Shown here piece after piece: positions 19,411 to 28,203 of a stretch of 64,000 bases of DNA. Within the stretch, counting starts at the first letter, position 1. Every line of letters begins with the position of its first letter. The stretch covers positions 124,001 through 188,000 of the forward strand of contig NZ_JASZYE010000005.1 of NCBI RefSeq assembly GCF_030317145.1. Reading direction: 5' to 3'. This stretch comes from Variovorax flavidus. Its GTDB lineage: Bacteria; Pseudomonadota; Gammaproteobacteria; Burkholderiales; Burkholderiaceae_C. Under the pieces are notes generated by a model. That model was given only the letters and a program-made list of their open reading frames with translations. It was not told where the DNA came from and did not search any database. Position numbers and translations under genes: made by a program.

Positions 19411-20443
19411 GAGTTACTCCTTCGACGGAATTCTGCGCCGGAGCGATCCATCCGGCGGACGCAAGGCCTTGCGCCACCTGCGACAGGTAGCGCCGCTGCC
19501 CGTCCCAGGCCGCGAGCGCCTCTGCCGCATCCACCGGCTGAAGGCGCAGCCGCCCGTTCAGGGGCGCCTGCGCCAGCTTCCAGAGATCGGCACGGATGAC
19601 CACGCCGATGCGGGGATAGCCACCGGTGGTCTGCGCGTCGCCCATCAGGATGATCGGCTGGCCGGACGGCGGCACCTGGATCGTGCCCGGAATCACGGCC
19701 GACGAGAGCATGTCGGCGCTGCGCTTGCGCTTCAGTTCGGGGCCTTCCAGCCGACTGCCCATGCGGTTGCTCTGCGGCGTGATGCGCCAGGGCTCGCGCC
19801 ACAGGAGGTCGCGCGATGCGACGGTGAATTGCTCGAACTCGGGGCCGGGCATGACGCGCAGCACGATCGCCTGGTCGTCGGCGTGGAAACTCCACTCGGG
19901 CATCCGCAAGCCAAAGGGGCGCCGCGCCAACTGGGCCGCGTTGAGGGCCGGCGCGCCCAGCATCAACTGATCGCCTGCTTTCAGCACCCGGCCTTCGTGC
20001 CCGCCGAATCCGGCTTTCAGGTCCGTGCTGCGGGAGCCGAGGACCAGCGGGACGTCGATGCCGCCCGCGACGGCCAACCAGGTGCGCAGGCCCTGCTTGG
20101 TGCTCGAACGATTGGCGCGGCCCAGCTTGAGGATCTGCCCTGCATTCACCGCGACGCTCCAGCATGGCCACAGCGGCACGCCATCCAGGCGGACATCGAA
20201 GTCGTCGCCTGCGATGGCGATACGCGTGGCCGTGTCGAAGCGCAGCTCGCATGCGCCCATGGTGAGTTCCAGGCCCGCCGCGCCATCGGCGTTGCCGACG
20301 AGACGATTGGCCAGCGCGAGCGCGAGCGTGTCGAGGGCGCCGCCCGGGCAGATGCCCAATTGCCGATGACCGTAGCGGCCCATGTCCTGAACCGAGGCCA
20401 TCATCCCCGGCCGCAGCACCGTGACGCTTGCGCGTGCCGTCAT
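19400..20443 (-). CDS. pxpC: 5-oxoprolinase subunit C (biotin-dependent carboxyltransferase family)
   Basis: 347-residue KipA/PxpC protein. Start ATG 20443 ([20 protein letters not shown]) shares bases with the pxpB stop (TGATG). Family blocks: [19 protein letters not shown], a TWLAVAGGI core, and [12 protein letters not shown] near the C-terminus. The carboxyltransferase-like name reflects homology; the known role is in the PxpABC oxoprolinase. Confidence 0.93.
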   Translation of the reverse strand: MTARASVTVLRPGMMASVQDMGRYGHRQLGICPGGALDTLALALANRLVGNADGAAGLELTMGACELRFDTATRIAIAGDDFDVRLDGVPLWPCWSVAVNAGQILKLGRANRSSTKQGLRTWLAVAGGIDVPLVLGSRSTDLKAGFGGHEGRVLKAGDQLMLGAPALNAAQLARRPFGLRMPEWSFHADDQAIVLRVMPGPEFEQFTVASRDLLWREPWRITPQSNRMGSRLEGPELKRKRSADMLSSAVIPGTIQVPPSGQPIILMGDAQTTGGYPRIGVVIRADLWKLAQAPLNGRLRLQPVDAAEALAAWDGQRRYLSQVAQGLASAGWIAPAQNSVEGVTHAD

Positions 20444-21105
20444 CAGAGTTCCACGCTTTCGACGACGAAACGAACGTGGTCGCCGGGGCGCAGCAAGGTG
20501 GGTTCCGCAGCGGCCGGATCGAAGAGTTCGAGCGAGGTTCGTCCGATCAGTTGCCATCCTCCCGGCGAAACCAGCGGATAGATGCCCGTCTGTTCGCCGC
20601 CGATGCCCACCGAGCGGGCCGGCACCGCCACTCTCGGCTCGGCCCGCCGTGGCGTCGCCAACTCCGGAGCGAGCCCGCCCATGAACGCGAAGCCGGGCAG
20701 GAAGCCGAGCAGGTACACCACGTAGTCGCCCTCGCTGTGGCGCCGGACGACCTCGGACGGCGTGAGGCCGGTGTGCGCGGCGACATCGGCGAGGTCGGGC
20801 CCCGCCTCGCCGCCGTAGGCCACCGGGATCTCGATACGGCGCCCCTGAATCGAAGCCGCTGCCAACTGCGGCCACGCCGACAGCACCTGCATCTCCAGCT
20901 CGACGCCATCGATCTGCGCAGGTTCGAAAAGCAAGGTCAGATTGTTCATGCCCGGCAGCACTTCGCGGATGCCGCGCCACTGCATGGCTTCCGTCGCCAG
21001 CGCCCAGATCTGCTGCTGCTGCGCCAACGTTGCGGGTGCAGGCAACTCGCACAGGAGCGCCGCTTCGCCGAGGGAGTGGAGTCGGGGCGACGCTGCGTGG
21101 GTCAT
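20443..21105 (-). CDS. pxpB: 5-oxoprolinase subunit B (KipI family)
   Basis: 220-residue KipI/PxpB protein with LGFLPGFAFMGGLAPELATP and SVGIGGEQTGIYPLVSPGGW, the hallmark motifs of the allophanate hydrolase subunit 1-like fold. First gene of the oxoprolinase operon. The upstream gap to coaD holds copy A of the intergenic element and no clear promoter. Confidence 0.93.
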   Translation of the reverse strand: MTHAASPRLHSLGEAALLCELPAPATLAQQQQIWALATEAMQWRGIREVLPGMNNLTLLFEPAQIDGVELEMQVLSAWPQLAAASIQGRRIEIPVAYGGEAGPDLADVAAHTGLTPSEVVRRHSEGDYVVYLLGFLPGFAFMGGLAPELATPRRAEPRVAVPARSVGIGGEQTGIYPLVSPGGWQLIGRTSLELFDPAAAEPTLLRPGDHVRFVVESVEL

Positions 21106-21111
21106 ATCGCC

Positions 21112-21190
21112 AGCCGCCGGGCCGCCCCAAGGCTGGCGAGCCTCCCCTCAAGGAGGTGGCGAAGTACGCGAAGCGACAAGCCGGGGGGCA
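21112..21190. repeat. Post-stop two-hairpin intergenic element, copy A
   Basis: Begins one base after the coaD stop codon. On the coaD strand it reads GCCCCCCGGCTTGTCGCTTC, then a CGCTTCGCG-type hairpin, then CCTCC-TTGA-GGGGAGG, and ends CCTTGGGGCGGCCCGGCGGC. The same order of blocks occurs at 59829-59920 and, more diverged, at 41161-41252. Function unknown; it may act as a terminator or mRNA 3'-end stabiliser. Confidence 0.8.
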
Positions 21191-21694
21191 TCATTCCCGT
21201 CCGAGACTACGGACTTTCGCCATCAGGCTGTCTTGAACATTCGGCGACACGAACTTGTCGACCTCGCCGCCCAGCATCGCGATCTCGCGCACGAAGGTGC
21301 TGGAGATGAACTGGTACTTGTCGCTCGGGGTGAGAAACACGGTCTCCACCTCCGGCATCAGCGAACGGTTCATGCCGGCGAGCTGGAATTCATAGTCGAA
21401 GTCGGTCACGGCACGCAGGCCGCGCACCATCGCCTTGCCGCCGCGCGCCACCACGAAATCTCGCAGCAGCCCCGAAAAGCTTTCGACCGTGACCTGGTCG
21501 CTGAAGGGGCGCACCGCATCGCGCGCCATGTCGATGCGCTCCTGCAGCGTGAAGAGCGCCTTCTTGTGATGGCCGGCCGCCACGGCGACGATGACCCGCG
21601 AAAACAATTGGGTTGCACGACGCACCACGTCTTCGTGGCCTAGCGTCATGGGGTCGAAGGTGCCGGGGTATACCGCGATCACATTGTTGGACAT
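21191..21694 (-). CDS. coaD: Phosphopantetheine adenylyltransferase
   Basis: 167-residue nucleotidyltransferase, the penultimate step of coenzyme A synthesis (4'-phosphopantetheine plus ATP to dephospho-CoA). N-terminal VYPGTFDPMTLGHEDV carries the TxGH nucleotide motif (His20), and KYQFISSTFVREI is the C-terminal conserved segment. Usual length. Downstream of rsmD by 42 bp on the same strand, the common betaproteobacterial pairing. Confidence 0.96.
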   Translation of the reverse strand: MSNNVIAVYPGTFDPMTLGHEDVVRRATQLFSRVIVAVAAGHHKKALFTLQERIDMARDAVRPFSDQVTVESFSGLLRDFVVARGGKAMVRGLRAVTDFDYEFQLAGMNRSLMPEVETVFLTPSDKYQFISSTFVREIAMLGGEVDKFVSPNVQDSLMAKVRSLGRE

Positions 21695-21736
21695 GCTTGC
21701 TTCCTCCTTTACAGACGCTTCGACTGGTCCGGCGGA

Positions 21737-22381
21737 TTATGCAGCCGCGTCCGGCGCGCGCTGGAGAAGGTGGGCGTGGACGGCGCCCGCCTTCAGATAG
21801 CGGTAGCCGATCAAGCCGAGCGCGGACAGCTCGTCGTCGCTCCATCGGCGAGCCGCTTCGAGATAAGCCACGCCTTCGGGCCGCAAGGCACGCGCGGCGG
21901 CGCGCAGCGCCGGCGCATAGAGGGCGGTGTTCTCGAAAGGCGGGTCGAGGAAAACGACATGCAGGCTGCCGGCAGGCGCACGTTCGATGGCGGTCACGCC
22001 ATTGCCCCGCTCCACCCGCACGGCGTCGGCAGCGAGCTTGGTCTTGAGCGTCGTCAACTGGGCGACGAGCGCCGGATCCTGTTCGCACAACAGCACCGAA
22101 GCCGCTCCGCGCGATGCAGCTTCCAGGCCCAGCGCGCCCGTGCCGGCGAAGGCATCGACGCAATGCCAGTCCGGTAGTTCGCCGCCGCCGGCACCGGCCA
22201 GGCTCGCCAGCCAATTGAAGAGCGTTTCGCGCACCCGATCAGGCGTGGGACGCAGGCCGGGCTTGTCGGCGACGGCCAGGCGCGTGCGCTTCCATTGGCC
22301 TCCGATGATTCGTACGAAATGCGGTGCCTTGGCAAGCTTGGCCGGCGCGGAACTGACAGATTTTCGAGGCGTTGGTTTCAC
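21737..22381 (-). CDS. rsmD: 16S rRNA (guanine(966)-N2)-methyltransferase
   Basis: 214-residue SAM-dependent methyltransferase. RIIGGQWKRTRLAV and RPTPDRVRETLFNWL are RsmD-specific, motif I is DAFAGTGALGLEA (76-88), and the catalytic DPPF is at 146-149. Methylates G966 of 16S rRNA in the assembled small subunit. Sits between the M16 peptidase pair and coaD. Confidence 0.95.
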   Translation of the reverse strand: MKPTPRKSVSSAPAKLAKAPHFVRIIGGQWKRTRLAVADKPGLRPTPDRVRETLFNWLASLAGAGGGELPDWHCVDAFAGTGALGLEAASRGAASVLLCEQDPALVAQLTTLKTKLAADAVRVERGNGVTAIERAPAGSLHVVFLDPPFENTALYAPALRAAARALRPEGVAYLEAARRWSDDELSALGLIGYRYLKAGAVHAHLLQRAPDAAA

Positions 22382-22411
22382 GCCCCGAGCTTAACGGCAG
22401 CCGCGCGAATT

Positions 22412-23767
22412 TCAGGGCTTGCCGCCGCCCACGACCACGGTGACCATGCGGTCCGGCTGCAGCTTGCGGGCAAACGCCGCCTTGATGTCCGCCGCCGTGA
22501 TGGCGTTCATGCGGGCGGTCCAGGTGTCGAGGTAGTCCAGCGGCAAGTCATTCCAGGCGATGTTCGCGACGTTGCCCAGCAGCTTGCGATTGCTGTCGAG
22601 CAGCAGCGGGAAGCCGCCGATGAGGTTGTCCTTGGCCGCCTTCAATTCGGCAGCGGTCGGGCCCTCCGCGACGAACTTCGCGAGCACGTCGCGCGAAACC
22701 TTGACCGCTTCGTCCGCCTGGTCGGGCCGCGTCTGGAAGCCGATGCGGAACGCGCCCGCATGCAGCCCCGGCGAGAAGCCGCTGTAGACGCTGTATGCAA
22801 GGCCCCGCTTTTCCCGCACCTGTTCGGTCAGGCGCGAGACGAAGCCGCCGCCCCCGAGAACGTAGTTGCCGAGGGTCAGCGCGAAATGGTCCGGGTCGGC
22901 ACGCCGGTAGCCGGGCTGGCCGATGATCACGTGCGCCTGCGCGGAATCATGCGCGATGCGTTCCTCCTTCGCGGCAGCGAGCGGTGCCACCTCGGGCACG
23001 GGAGGCAGTTCCGTGCATGCAGACGACGACGGCAGGCGGGACAGCAGCGCTGTCGCGATCTCCCCGGCCTGCTCGCGCGTCACCGCGCCGACGATGCTGA
23101 CCTTGGCGCGGCACGGCACGATCAGCTGCTCGTAGCGGCGTCGCATCGTGGCGACGTCGATCCGCGCCAGCGTGGCTTCGGTGGTGTCCAGCCCGTAGGG
23201 ATGCGTCCCGTACACCGCCTGCGAGAACGCCTTTTCGGCGATCGTCGCGGGCTTCGTGTTGGCTTCCCGGATGGCGGCGTTGATGCGTTCGCGCTCGCGC
23301 TTCCACACGTCTTCAGGGAACGCCGGCTCGCCGATCTCGCGCGCGGCAAGACGTACGGCCTTGTCGAGCAATGCCGGGTTGGAGAGCGTACGGAGCGTGA
23401 AACTGGTGCGGTCCGAACCGGCGCCCGCGTCGAAGTCGGCGCCCAGGTCGGCCCACGCTTCGCCAAGGGCGTTCTGGTCCATTGCGGGTTCGCTGCCGCT
23501 GGCGCGAATGCCCTTTTCGACCATGTCCGCAGTCACGGACGCGAGACCCGCTTGCGCGGGAGGATCGCGTCGCCCGCCCGCATCGAAGTCGATCTGGACA
23601 TCGACGATGGGCAGCGCGTTGGTGGCGGCAAGATAGACCTTCGCGCCGCTCGGCAGCGTCCAGTGCTGGATCGGGATCGCCGCGTGGGCGCCGGCAGTCA
23701 AGACGGCCGCGGCAACGGCAAGAACGGCACGACGCGAGACGCGTCGGATATCGAATGGGATGAACAT
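22412..23767 (-). CDS. M16-family peptidase-like protein without zinc motif
   Basis: 451-residue secreted M16 (pitrilysin/processing peptidase) homologue with a signal peptide ending near AHA. The position of the zinc motif HxxEH is occupied by GLASVTADMVEKG, so it should be catalytically inactive. The C-terminal RxxY-type segment (YRRADPDHFALTLGNYVLGG with SRLTEQVREKRGLAYSVYS) is retained. It follows an active M16 gene by 17 bp, the usual active/inactive heterodimer arrangement of bacterial M16B proteins, so it is probably the partner subunit and not a pseudogene. Confidence 0.88.
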   Translation of the reverse strand: MFIPFDIRRVSRRAVLAVAAAVLTAGAHAAIPIQHWTLPSGAKVYLAATNALPIVDVQIDFDAGGRRDPPAQAGLASVTADMVEKGIRASGSEPAMDQNALGEAWADLGADFDAGAGSDRTSFTLRTLSNPALLDKAVRLAAREIGEPAFPEDVWKRERERINAAIREANTKPATIAEKAFSQAVYGTHPYGLDTTEATLARIDVATMRRRYEQLIVPCRAKVSIVGAVTREQAGEIATALLSRLPSSSACTELPPVPEVAPLAAAKEERIAHDSAQAHVIIGQPGYRRADPDHFALTLGNYVLGGGGFVSRLTEQVREKRGLAYSVYSGFSPGLHAGAFRIGFQTRPDQADEAVKVSRDVLAKFVAEGPTAAELKAAKDNLIGGFPLLLDSNRKLLGNVANIAWNDLPLDYLDTWTARMNAITAADIKAAFARKLQPDRMVTVVVGGGKP

Positions 23768-23784
23768 GCGGATTCAGCCTTCTT

Positions 23785-25242
23785 TCAGCGCAGATCGCCG
23801 GCCGGCGCTGCAGGGCCGCGGGGACGGCGGGCGGTTTCGGGCGGCAGGGGCCGCAGCACGGCTGCGGTGAGCTGGTCGTCGCCGAAGTACTTGGCGGCTA
23901 CGGCCTGGACCTGCTGTGCCGTCACGGCCTGGAGCCGTTCGATGATGCGCTCGCTCGCGTCGAGCGGCAGGCCTTGCACCCAGTTGCTTCCGAGTTCGCG
24001 CGCCTGCGACATCACGGAGTCCAGCTTGTAGGTTTCGCTGGCGACCCATTGCGTCTTCACGCGGGCCAGCTCGGCCTCGCCGATGCCCTCGCGGGCGATC
24101 TTCGCCACTTCGGCGCGCAGTGCGGCTTCGACCGCTTCCGTTGTCTTGCCGGCTGCGGGAACGCCATCCAGCACGAACAACTGAGGGCCGCGACCGACGA
24201 AGCCCGAGTAGGCGCCGGCCGAATCGGCCACGCGATCGGGCCCCTGCGTCAATGCACGATCGAGCCGGGAGCCTGGGTAGCCGTCGAGTACAGCCGCCAG
24301 AACCACCAGCGCATAGGGATCGATATCACCCTTGAACTTGTCTGCGGGGTCGATCTGCGGGACGCGGTATGCGAGCGACACGTACGCCTGCTCGGCGGGC
24401 GCCTTGAACTCGATGCGGCGGACACCGCGCTGAACGGGCTCGACGCGCGGCTTGCGGGCCGGCACCGCGCGCGCCGGGATCGAGCCGTAGTACTTCTCGG
24501 CCCAGGCACGCACCTTGGCTACATCGACGTCGCCAGCCACGACGATCGCCGCGTTGGCCGGCGTGTACCAGTGCTTGAAGAAGGCACGGGCGTCGTCCGG
24601 CGTCATCGCATCGAGATCGCTCATCCAGCCGACCACAGGACGGTGGTACGGCGAGGCGGTGAAGACGGCGGCGTTCTGCTGCTCGCCGAGCAGGGAGCGC
24701 GGCTGGTCTTCGGTGCGCATGCGGCGCTCTTCCTTGACGACCTCGATCTCGCGCTTGAATTCGTCGTCCGCCCACTGGTTGTTGGCGAAACGATCCGATT
24801 CCAGCTTCATCACCTGTTCGAGCTTGTCGGCGGGGATCTGCTGGTAGTAGCCGGTGTAGTCGCGGGTGGTGAAGGCGTTCTCGCGCCCGCCGAGCGCGGC
24901 CACGCGGCGGGAGAACTCGCCGGGCTTCAGGTCCTTGGTGCCCTTGAACATCATGTGCTCGAGCACGTGCGCGACGCCCGAGGTGCCGTCGACCTCGTCC
25001 ACCGAGCCGACCCGAACCCAGAGCATCTGGACGGCGGTCGGCGCGCGGCGGTCGGGCTTGACGATCAGGGTCATGCCGTTGGCGAGGGTGAATTGCTCTG
25101 CCGGAACCGGGGCGGTGGATGCCGCTGCGGATGGAGGCGACGAGGGAGGAGTTTGCGCGTGGACGGGCAGAACCCAGGGTGCCATGAGCACCGAGGCCAG
25201 CACCGCACCAAACGCAGCGCGGCGTGGCGAGGGGTGTTTCAT
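23785..25242 (-). CDS. M16-family zinc metallopeptidase (active subunit)
   Basis: 485 residues from ATG 25242 (MKHPSPRRAAFGAV); a GTG/ATG region further upstream would add ten unlikely residues. Signal peptide ends near VHAQ, followed by a Pro/Ser/Ala-rich linker. Zinc site HVLEH at 92-96 (His92, Glu95, His96), with the third ligand in the EIEVVKEERRM segment about 76 residues later. Expected to be periplasmic, working with the inactive partner downstream. Divergent from ftsY with only 29 bp between start codons. Confidence 0.9.
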   Translation of the reverse strand: MKHPSPRRAAFGAVLASVLMAPWVLPVHAQTPPSSPPSAAASTAPVPAEQFTLANGMTLIVKPDRRAPTAVQMLWVRVGSVDEVDGTSGVAHVLEHMMFKGTKDLKPGEFSRRVAALGGRENAFTTRDYTGYYQQIPADKLEQVMKLESDRFANNQWADDEFKREIEVVKEERRMRTEDQPRSLLGEQQNAAVFTASPYHRPVVGWMSDLDAMTPDDARAFFKHWYTPANAAIVVAGDVDVAKVRAWAEKYYGSIPARAVPARKPRVEPVQRGVRRIEFKAPAEQAYVSLAYRVPQIDPADKFKGDIDPYALVVLAAVLDGYPGSRLDRALTQGPDRVADSAGAYSGFVGRGPQLFVLDGVPAAGKTTEAVEAALRAEVAKIAREGIGEAELARVKTQWVASETYKLDSVMSQARELGSNWVQGLPLDASERIIERLQAVTAQQVQAVAAKYFGDDQLTAAVLRPLPPETARRPRGPAAPAGDLR

Positions 25243-25271
25243 AGAATGGCTCGGATTGTAAAAACCACGCA

Positions 25272-26531
25272 ATGTTCAGTTTCTTCAAGAAAAAACCGCC
25301 ATCCGAGGCACAAATGCCGTCTGCGGCGCCCGCGGAGACGCCGTCCGAGGCCCCCGCAGAGCCGCCGGCGCCTGCGAAGTCGGTCTTTTCGCCCTCTACA
25401 TGGTTTGGCGGCAAGCCAGCGGTGGCCGAGCCGCCGCCAGCGCCACCGCCGGTGGCCGCGCCCGTTGCGGCGCCAGAACCGGCGCCGGCTGTCGCCCCGC
25501 CGACCCCACCCGCCCCTGCCCCGGTTGTATCCGCCGCGCCGGTCCCTGTTCAGCCGCCCGCGCCCGCGCCTGTCCCGGTGCCGGCACCAACACCAACACC
25601 GGCACCAGCACCGGCACCCGAGCCCGTGCCTGAACGGACCGGCTGGCTCGGCAAGCTCAAGAATGGCCTGCGCAAGACCGGCAACAGCATCACGGCGGCC
25701 TTCGTCAATGCCCAGATCGACGACGCACTGTACGAAGAGCTCGAAGAGGCCCTCCTGATGGCCGATACGGGTGTCAAGGCGACGGAGCACCTCCTGGAGG
25801 ACCTCCGCCGCCGGGTCAAGAGCAACATGGCCACGGACGCCGCGCAGGTGAAGGTGCTGCTGGCCGACGCGATCGCGGACTTGCTGCGCCCGCTGGAAAA
25901 GTCCCTGGTGATCGGCCAGTACACGCCGACCGTGATCATGGTCGCCGGCGTCAATGGCGCCGGCAAGACCACTTCGATCGGCAAGCTCACCAAGCATCTG
26001 GCCAATGAAGGTGCTTCGGTATTGCTAGCCGCTGCCGACACCTTCCGCGCGGCTGCGCGCGAGCAATTGCTGGTCTGGGCCGATCGCAACACGGTGGAAA
26101 TCGTCAGCCAGGAAGGCGGCGACCCCGCGGCCGTGAGCTTCGACGCGGTCAACGCCGGCAAGGCACGCGGCAAGGACGTGGTTCTGGTCGACACGGCCGG
26201 CCGGCTTCCGACCCAGATCCATCTGATGGACGAACTGAAGAAGATCAAGCGCGTGGTCACCCGGGCGGACGCGACCGCGCCGCACGAGATCCTGCTGGTG
26301 ATCGACGGCAACACCGGGCAGAACGCGCTGGCACAGGTCAGGGCTTTCGACGAAGCCCTGGGCCTCACGGGACTGGTCGTCACCAAGCTGGACGGCACGG
26401 CCAAGGGTGGCGTGCTGTGCGCCATCGCCCGCGAGCGGCCGATTCCCGTGTATTTCATCGGCGTGGGCGAAAAGCTGGAAGACCTCGAAACATTCGATGC
26501 CCGGGAGTTCGCCCAGGCCCTTCTGGGGTAG
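25272..26531 (+). CDS. ftsY: Signal recognition particle receptor FtsY
   Basis: 419-residue SRP receptor GTPase that docks ribosome-nascent chain complexes at the membrane. Residues 1-120 are an extended Pro/Ala/Val-rich region with dipeptide runs (APAPAPEPVPE), replacing the acidic A domain of E. coli FtsY. The NG domain follows: G1 GVNGAGKTT (226-234), DTAGRLPT, and TKLDGTAKGG. The A/P tract is encoded by near-repetitive GCACCGGCACC units around 25555-25630 and may vary in length between strains. Confidence 0.95.
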   Translation: MFSFFKKKPPSEAQMPSAAPAETPSEAPAEPPAPAKSVFSPSTWFGGKPAVAEPPPAPPPVAAPVAAPEPAPAVAPPTPPAPAPVVSAAPVPVQPPAPAPVPVPAPTPTPAPAPAPEPVPERTGWLGKLKNGLRKTGNSITAAFVNAQIDDALYEELEEALLMADTGVKATEHLLEDLRRRVKSNMATDAAQVKVLLADAIADLLRPLEKSLVIGQYTPTVIMVAGVNGAGKTTSIGKLTKHLANEGASVLLAAADTFRAAAREQLLVWADRNTVEIVSQEGGDPAAVSFDAVNAGKARGKDVVLVDTAGRLPTQIHLMDELKKIKRVVTRADATAPHEILLVIDGNTGQNALAQVRAFDEALGLTGLVVTKLDGTAKGGVLCAIARERPIPVYFIGVGEKLEDLETFDAREFAQALLG

Positions 26532-26601
26532 AAGTCCCAAGCGACGGGGCGCCGGCGATCTGGCATCATCTTTGGCGCAAAAAACGAGCCGAGGAGACAG
26601 C

Positions 26602-27063
26602 ATGAACACCGCAGCCGCGCCGCTGACGAGCACCGACAGGAAAGTCGACCGCCTGCTCGCCCACTATGGCGAAAGCCACCAGAACCCCACCAACGAGGCG
26701 ATTCACATGGTGGCGATCCCGGCCATCATGTTCAGCATCGTCGGGCTGCTGTTCGCGCTGCATCCCTGGGTGGCCTACGCATTCGTGGCGGCCAGCCTCG
26801 TGTACTACGCGATGCTGCGTTCCCCCGCCTTCCTGATCACGATGCTCGTGGGCACCGTCGCGCTTCTGGCGGCGGTCCAGGCTCTGGGAGATCTTGTGCT
26901 GCCGGTGTCCGCCACCATCTTTGTCGTGGCGTGGATCTTTCAGTTCGTCGGCCACAAGATCGAGGGCAGGAAACCTTCCTTCTTCGAGGACATCCAATAC
27001 CTCTGGGTCGGCCCGCTGTTCGTCCTGTCGAGGATCTTCCTGCGGCTCGGAATGCGCTGGTAA
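26602..27063 (+). CDS. Mpo1-like membrane protein (DUF962)
   Basis: 153 residues from ATG 26602, preceded by a GAGGAGA ribosome-binding site. Four hydrophobic segments and the family motifs HYGESHQNPTNEAIHM near the N-terminus and FQFVGHKIEGRKPSFFED near the C-terminus. The yeast relative Mpo1 is an iron-dependent dioxygenase in 2-hydroxy-fatty-acid alpha-oxidation; whether the bacterial protein does this is unproven. Stands alone between ftsY and rpoH. Confidence 0.85.
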   Translation: MNTAAAPLTSTDRKVDRLLAHYGESHQNPTNEAIHMVAIPAIMFSIVGLLFALHPWVAYAFVAASLVYYAMLRSPAFLITMLVGTVALLAAVQALGDLVLPVSATIFVVAWIFQFVGHKIEGRKPSFFEDIQYLWVGPLFVLSRIFLRLGMRW

Positions 27064-27144
27064 GCCGGCTCCTTCCCCCGAACAGGGCGTTTGCCCATGG
27101 GCAGACGCTATCAACCCGATAGAAAATAGGTGGGAACCCTTACC

Positions 27145-27171
27145 TTAGCACTCCCTCTAACCGAGTGCTAA
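27145..27171. promoter_or_regulatory. CIRCE element (HrcA operator) upstream of rpoH
   Basis: TTAGCACTC, nine bases, then GAGTGCTAA: an exact match to the CIRCE consensus bound by the heat-shock repressor HrcA. It lies 40 bp upstream of the rpoH ATG in the only intergenic region that can carry the rpoH promoter. A good -35/-10 pair is not obvious; TAGAAA at about 27120 is a weak -10 candidate upstream of it. Confidence 0.95.
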
Positions 27172-27210
27172 TATGGTCAGCATATGGCCAAGAACGAAGG
27201 AGTTTCCCGC

Positions 27211-28152
27211 ATGACAACACTGTCTGGAGCCTCTGCCAACCAGCTCGCCGTCGCCAATCCATGGTCGATGGTGCCCCCGCTGGGCAACCTGGACGCCTAC
27301 ATTTCGGCAGCCAACCGCTTGCCGCTGCTGACGCTCGAGGAAGAGCAGGGCTTCGCGCGCAAATTGCGCGACAACAACGACCTTGAAGCCGCCAGTGCGC
27401 TCATCCTGTCGCACCTGCGCCTCGTCGTCTCCATTTCGCGTCAATACCTGGGCTACGGGCTGCCGCACGGCGACCTGATCCAGGAAGGCAATGTCGGCCT
27501 CATGAAGGCCGTGAAGCGCTTCGACCCCGACCAGGGCGTTCGGCTGGTGAGCTACGCCATGCACTGGATCAAGGCCGAGATTCACGAGTACATCCTCAAG
27601 AACTGGCGCATGGTCAAGGTCGCGACGACCAAGGCGCAGCGCAAGCTGTTTTTCAACCTGCGCTCGATGAAGCAGGGTTTCAAGGCCGATTCGGCCGCTG
27701 CCGACGGCGGCACGCACCGTGAAACGCTGAGCCCTGACGAGGTCTCGCAAATGGCGACCCGGTTGAACGTGAAGCCGGAAGAAGTGCTGGAGATGGAAAC
27801 ACGCCTCTCCGGTGGCGACGTCCTGCTCGACCCGAGTCCGTCCGACGACGGCGACGAAGGGTTCGGCCCCATCGCCTACCTGGCGGACGCGACCCAGGAG
27901 CCGACGGCTCAGCTCGAATCGCAGCAGCGCGACCGCCTGTCGACCGACGGCATCTCGACGGCCCTGGAAGCCCTGGACGATCGCAGCCGCCGGATCGTGG
28001 AAGAGCGTTGGCTCAAGGTCAACGACGACGGATCGGGCGGCATGACGCTGCATGACCTGGCGGCGGTCTACGGCGTGAGCGCCGAGCGCATCCGCCAGAT
28101 CGAAGTGGCGGCGATGAAGAAGATGAAGAAGGCGCTCGCGGAATACGCTTGA
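27211..28152 (+). CDS. rpoH: RNA polymerase heat-shock sigma factor sigma-32
   Basis: 313 residues from ATG 27211, chosen because AAGGAG sits 8 bases upstream; an ATG at 27184 lacks this. Region 2 (RLVVSISRQYLGYGLPHGDL, GNVGLMKAVKRFDP, SYAMHWIKAEIHEYIL) and region 4 (TLHDLAAVYGVSAERIRQIE) are intact. The RpoH box QRKLFFNLR (143-151) identifies it as sigma-32 rather than a housekeeping sigma factor. Directs heat-shock transcription. A perfect CIRCE upstream indicates additional control by HrcA. Confidence 0.96.
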   Translation: MTTLSGASANQLAVANPWSMVPPLGNLDAYISAANRLPLLTLEEEQGFARKLRDNNDLEAASALILSHLRLVVSISRQYLGYGLPHGDLIQEGNVGLMKAVKRFDPDQGVRLVSYAMHWIKAEIHEYILKNWRMVKVATTKAQRKLFFNLRSMKQGFKADSAAADGGTHRETLSPDEVSQMATRLNVKPEEVLEMETRLSGGDVLLDPSPSDDGDEGFGPIAYLADATQEPTAQLESQQRDRLSTDGISTALEALDDRSRRIVEERWLKVNDDGSGGMTLHDLAAVYGVSAERIRQIEVAAMKKMKKALAEYA

Positions 28153-28172
28153 TCCAGGCCGTCCCCTCCCCG

Positions 28173-28199
28173 AAAAGCCCGGCCCGCGCCGGGCTTTTT
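28173..28199. terminator. Bidirectional rho-independent terminator between rpoH and the AlkC/AlkD-like gene
   Basis: Perfect 11-bp stem AAAAGCCCGGC / GCCGGGCTTTT with a 4-base loop, T-run on both strands, lying 20 bp past the rpoH stop and 4 bp past the convergent gene's stop. Confidence 0.92.
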
Positions 28200-28203
28200 G
28201 CTT

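Noticed and set aside
22412-23767. Possible pseudogene, because the zinc motif of the M16 peptidase is missing.
   Set aside because: The frame is intact over full length with a signal peptide and follows an active M16 gene; inactive partner subunits are normal in this family.
25555-25635. Short repeated units that could be read as a CRISPR-like or VNTR array.
   Set aside because: They are codon-level repeats for Ala/Pro inside ftsY, with no spacers and no cas genes.
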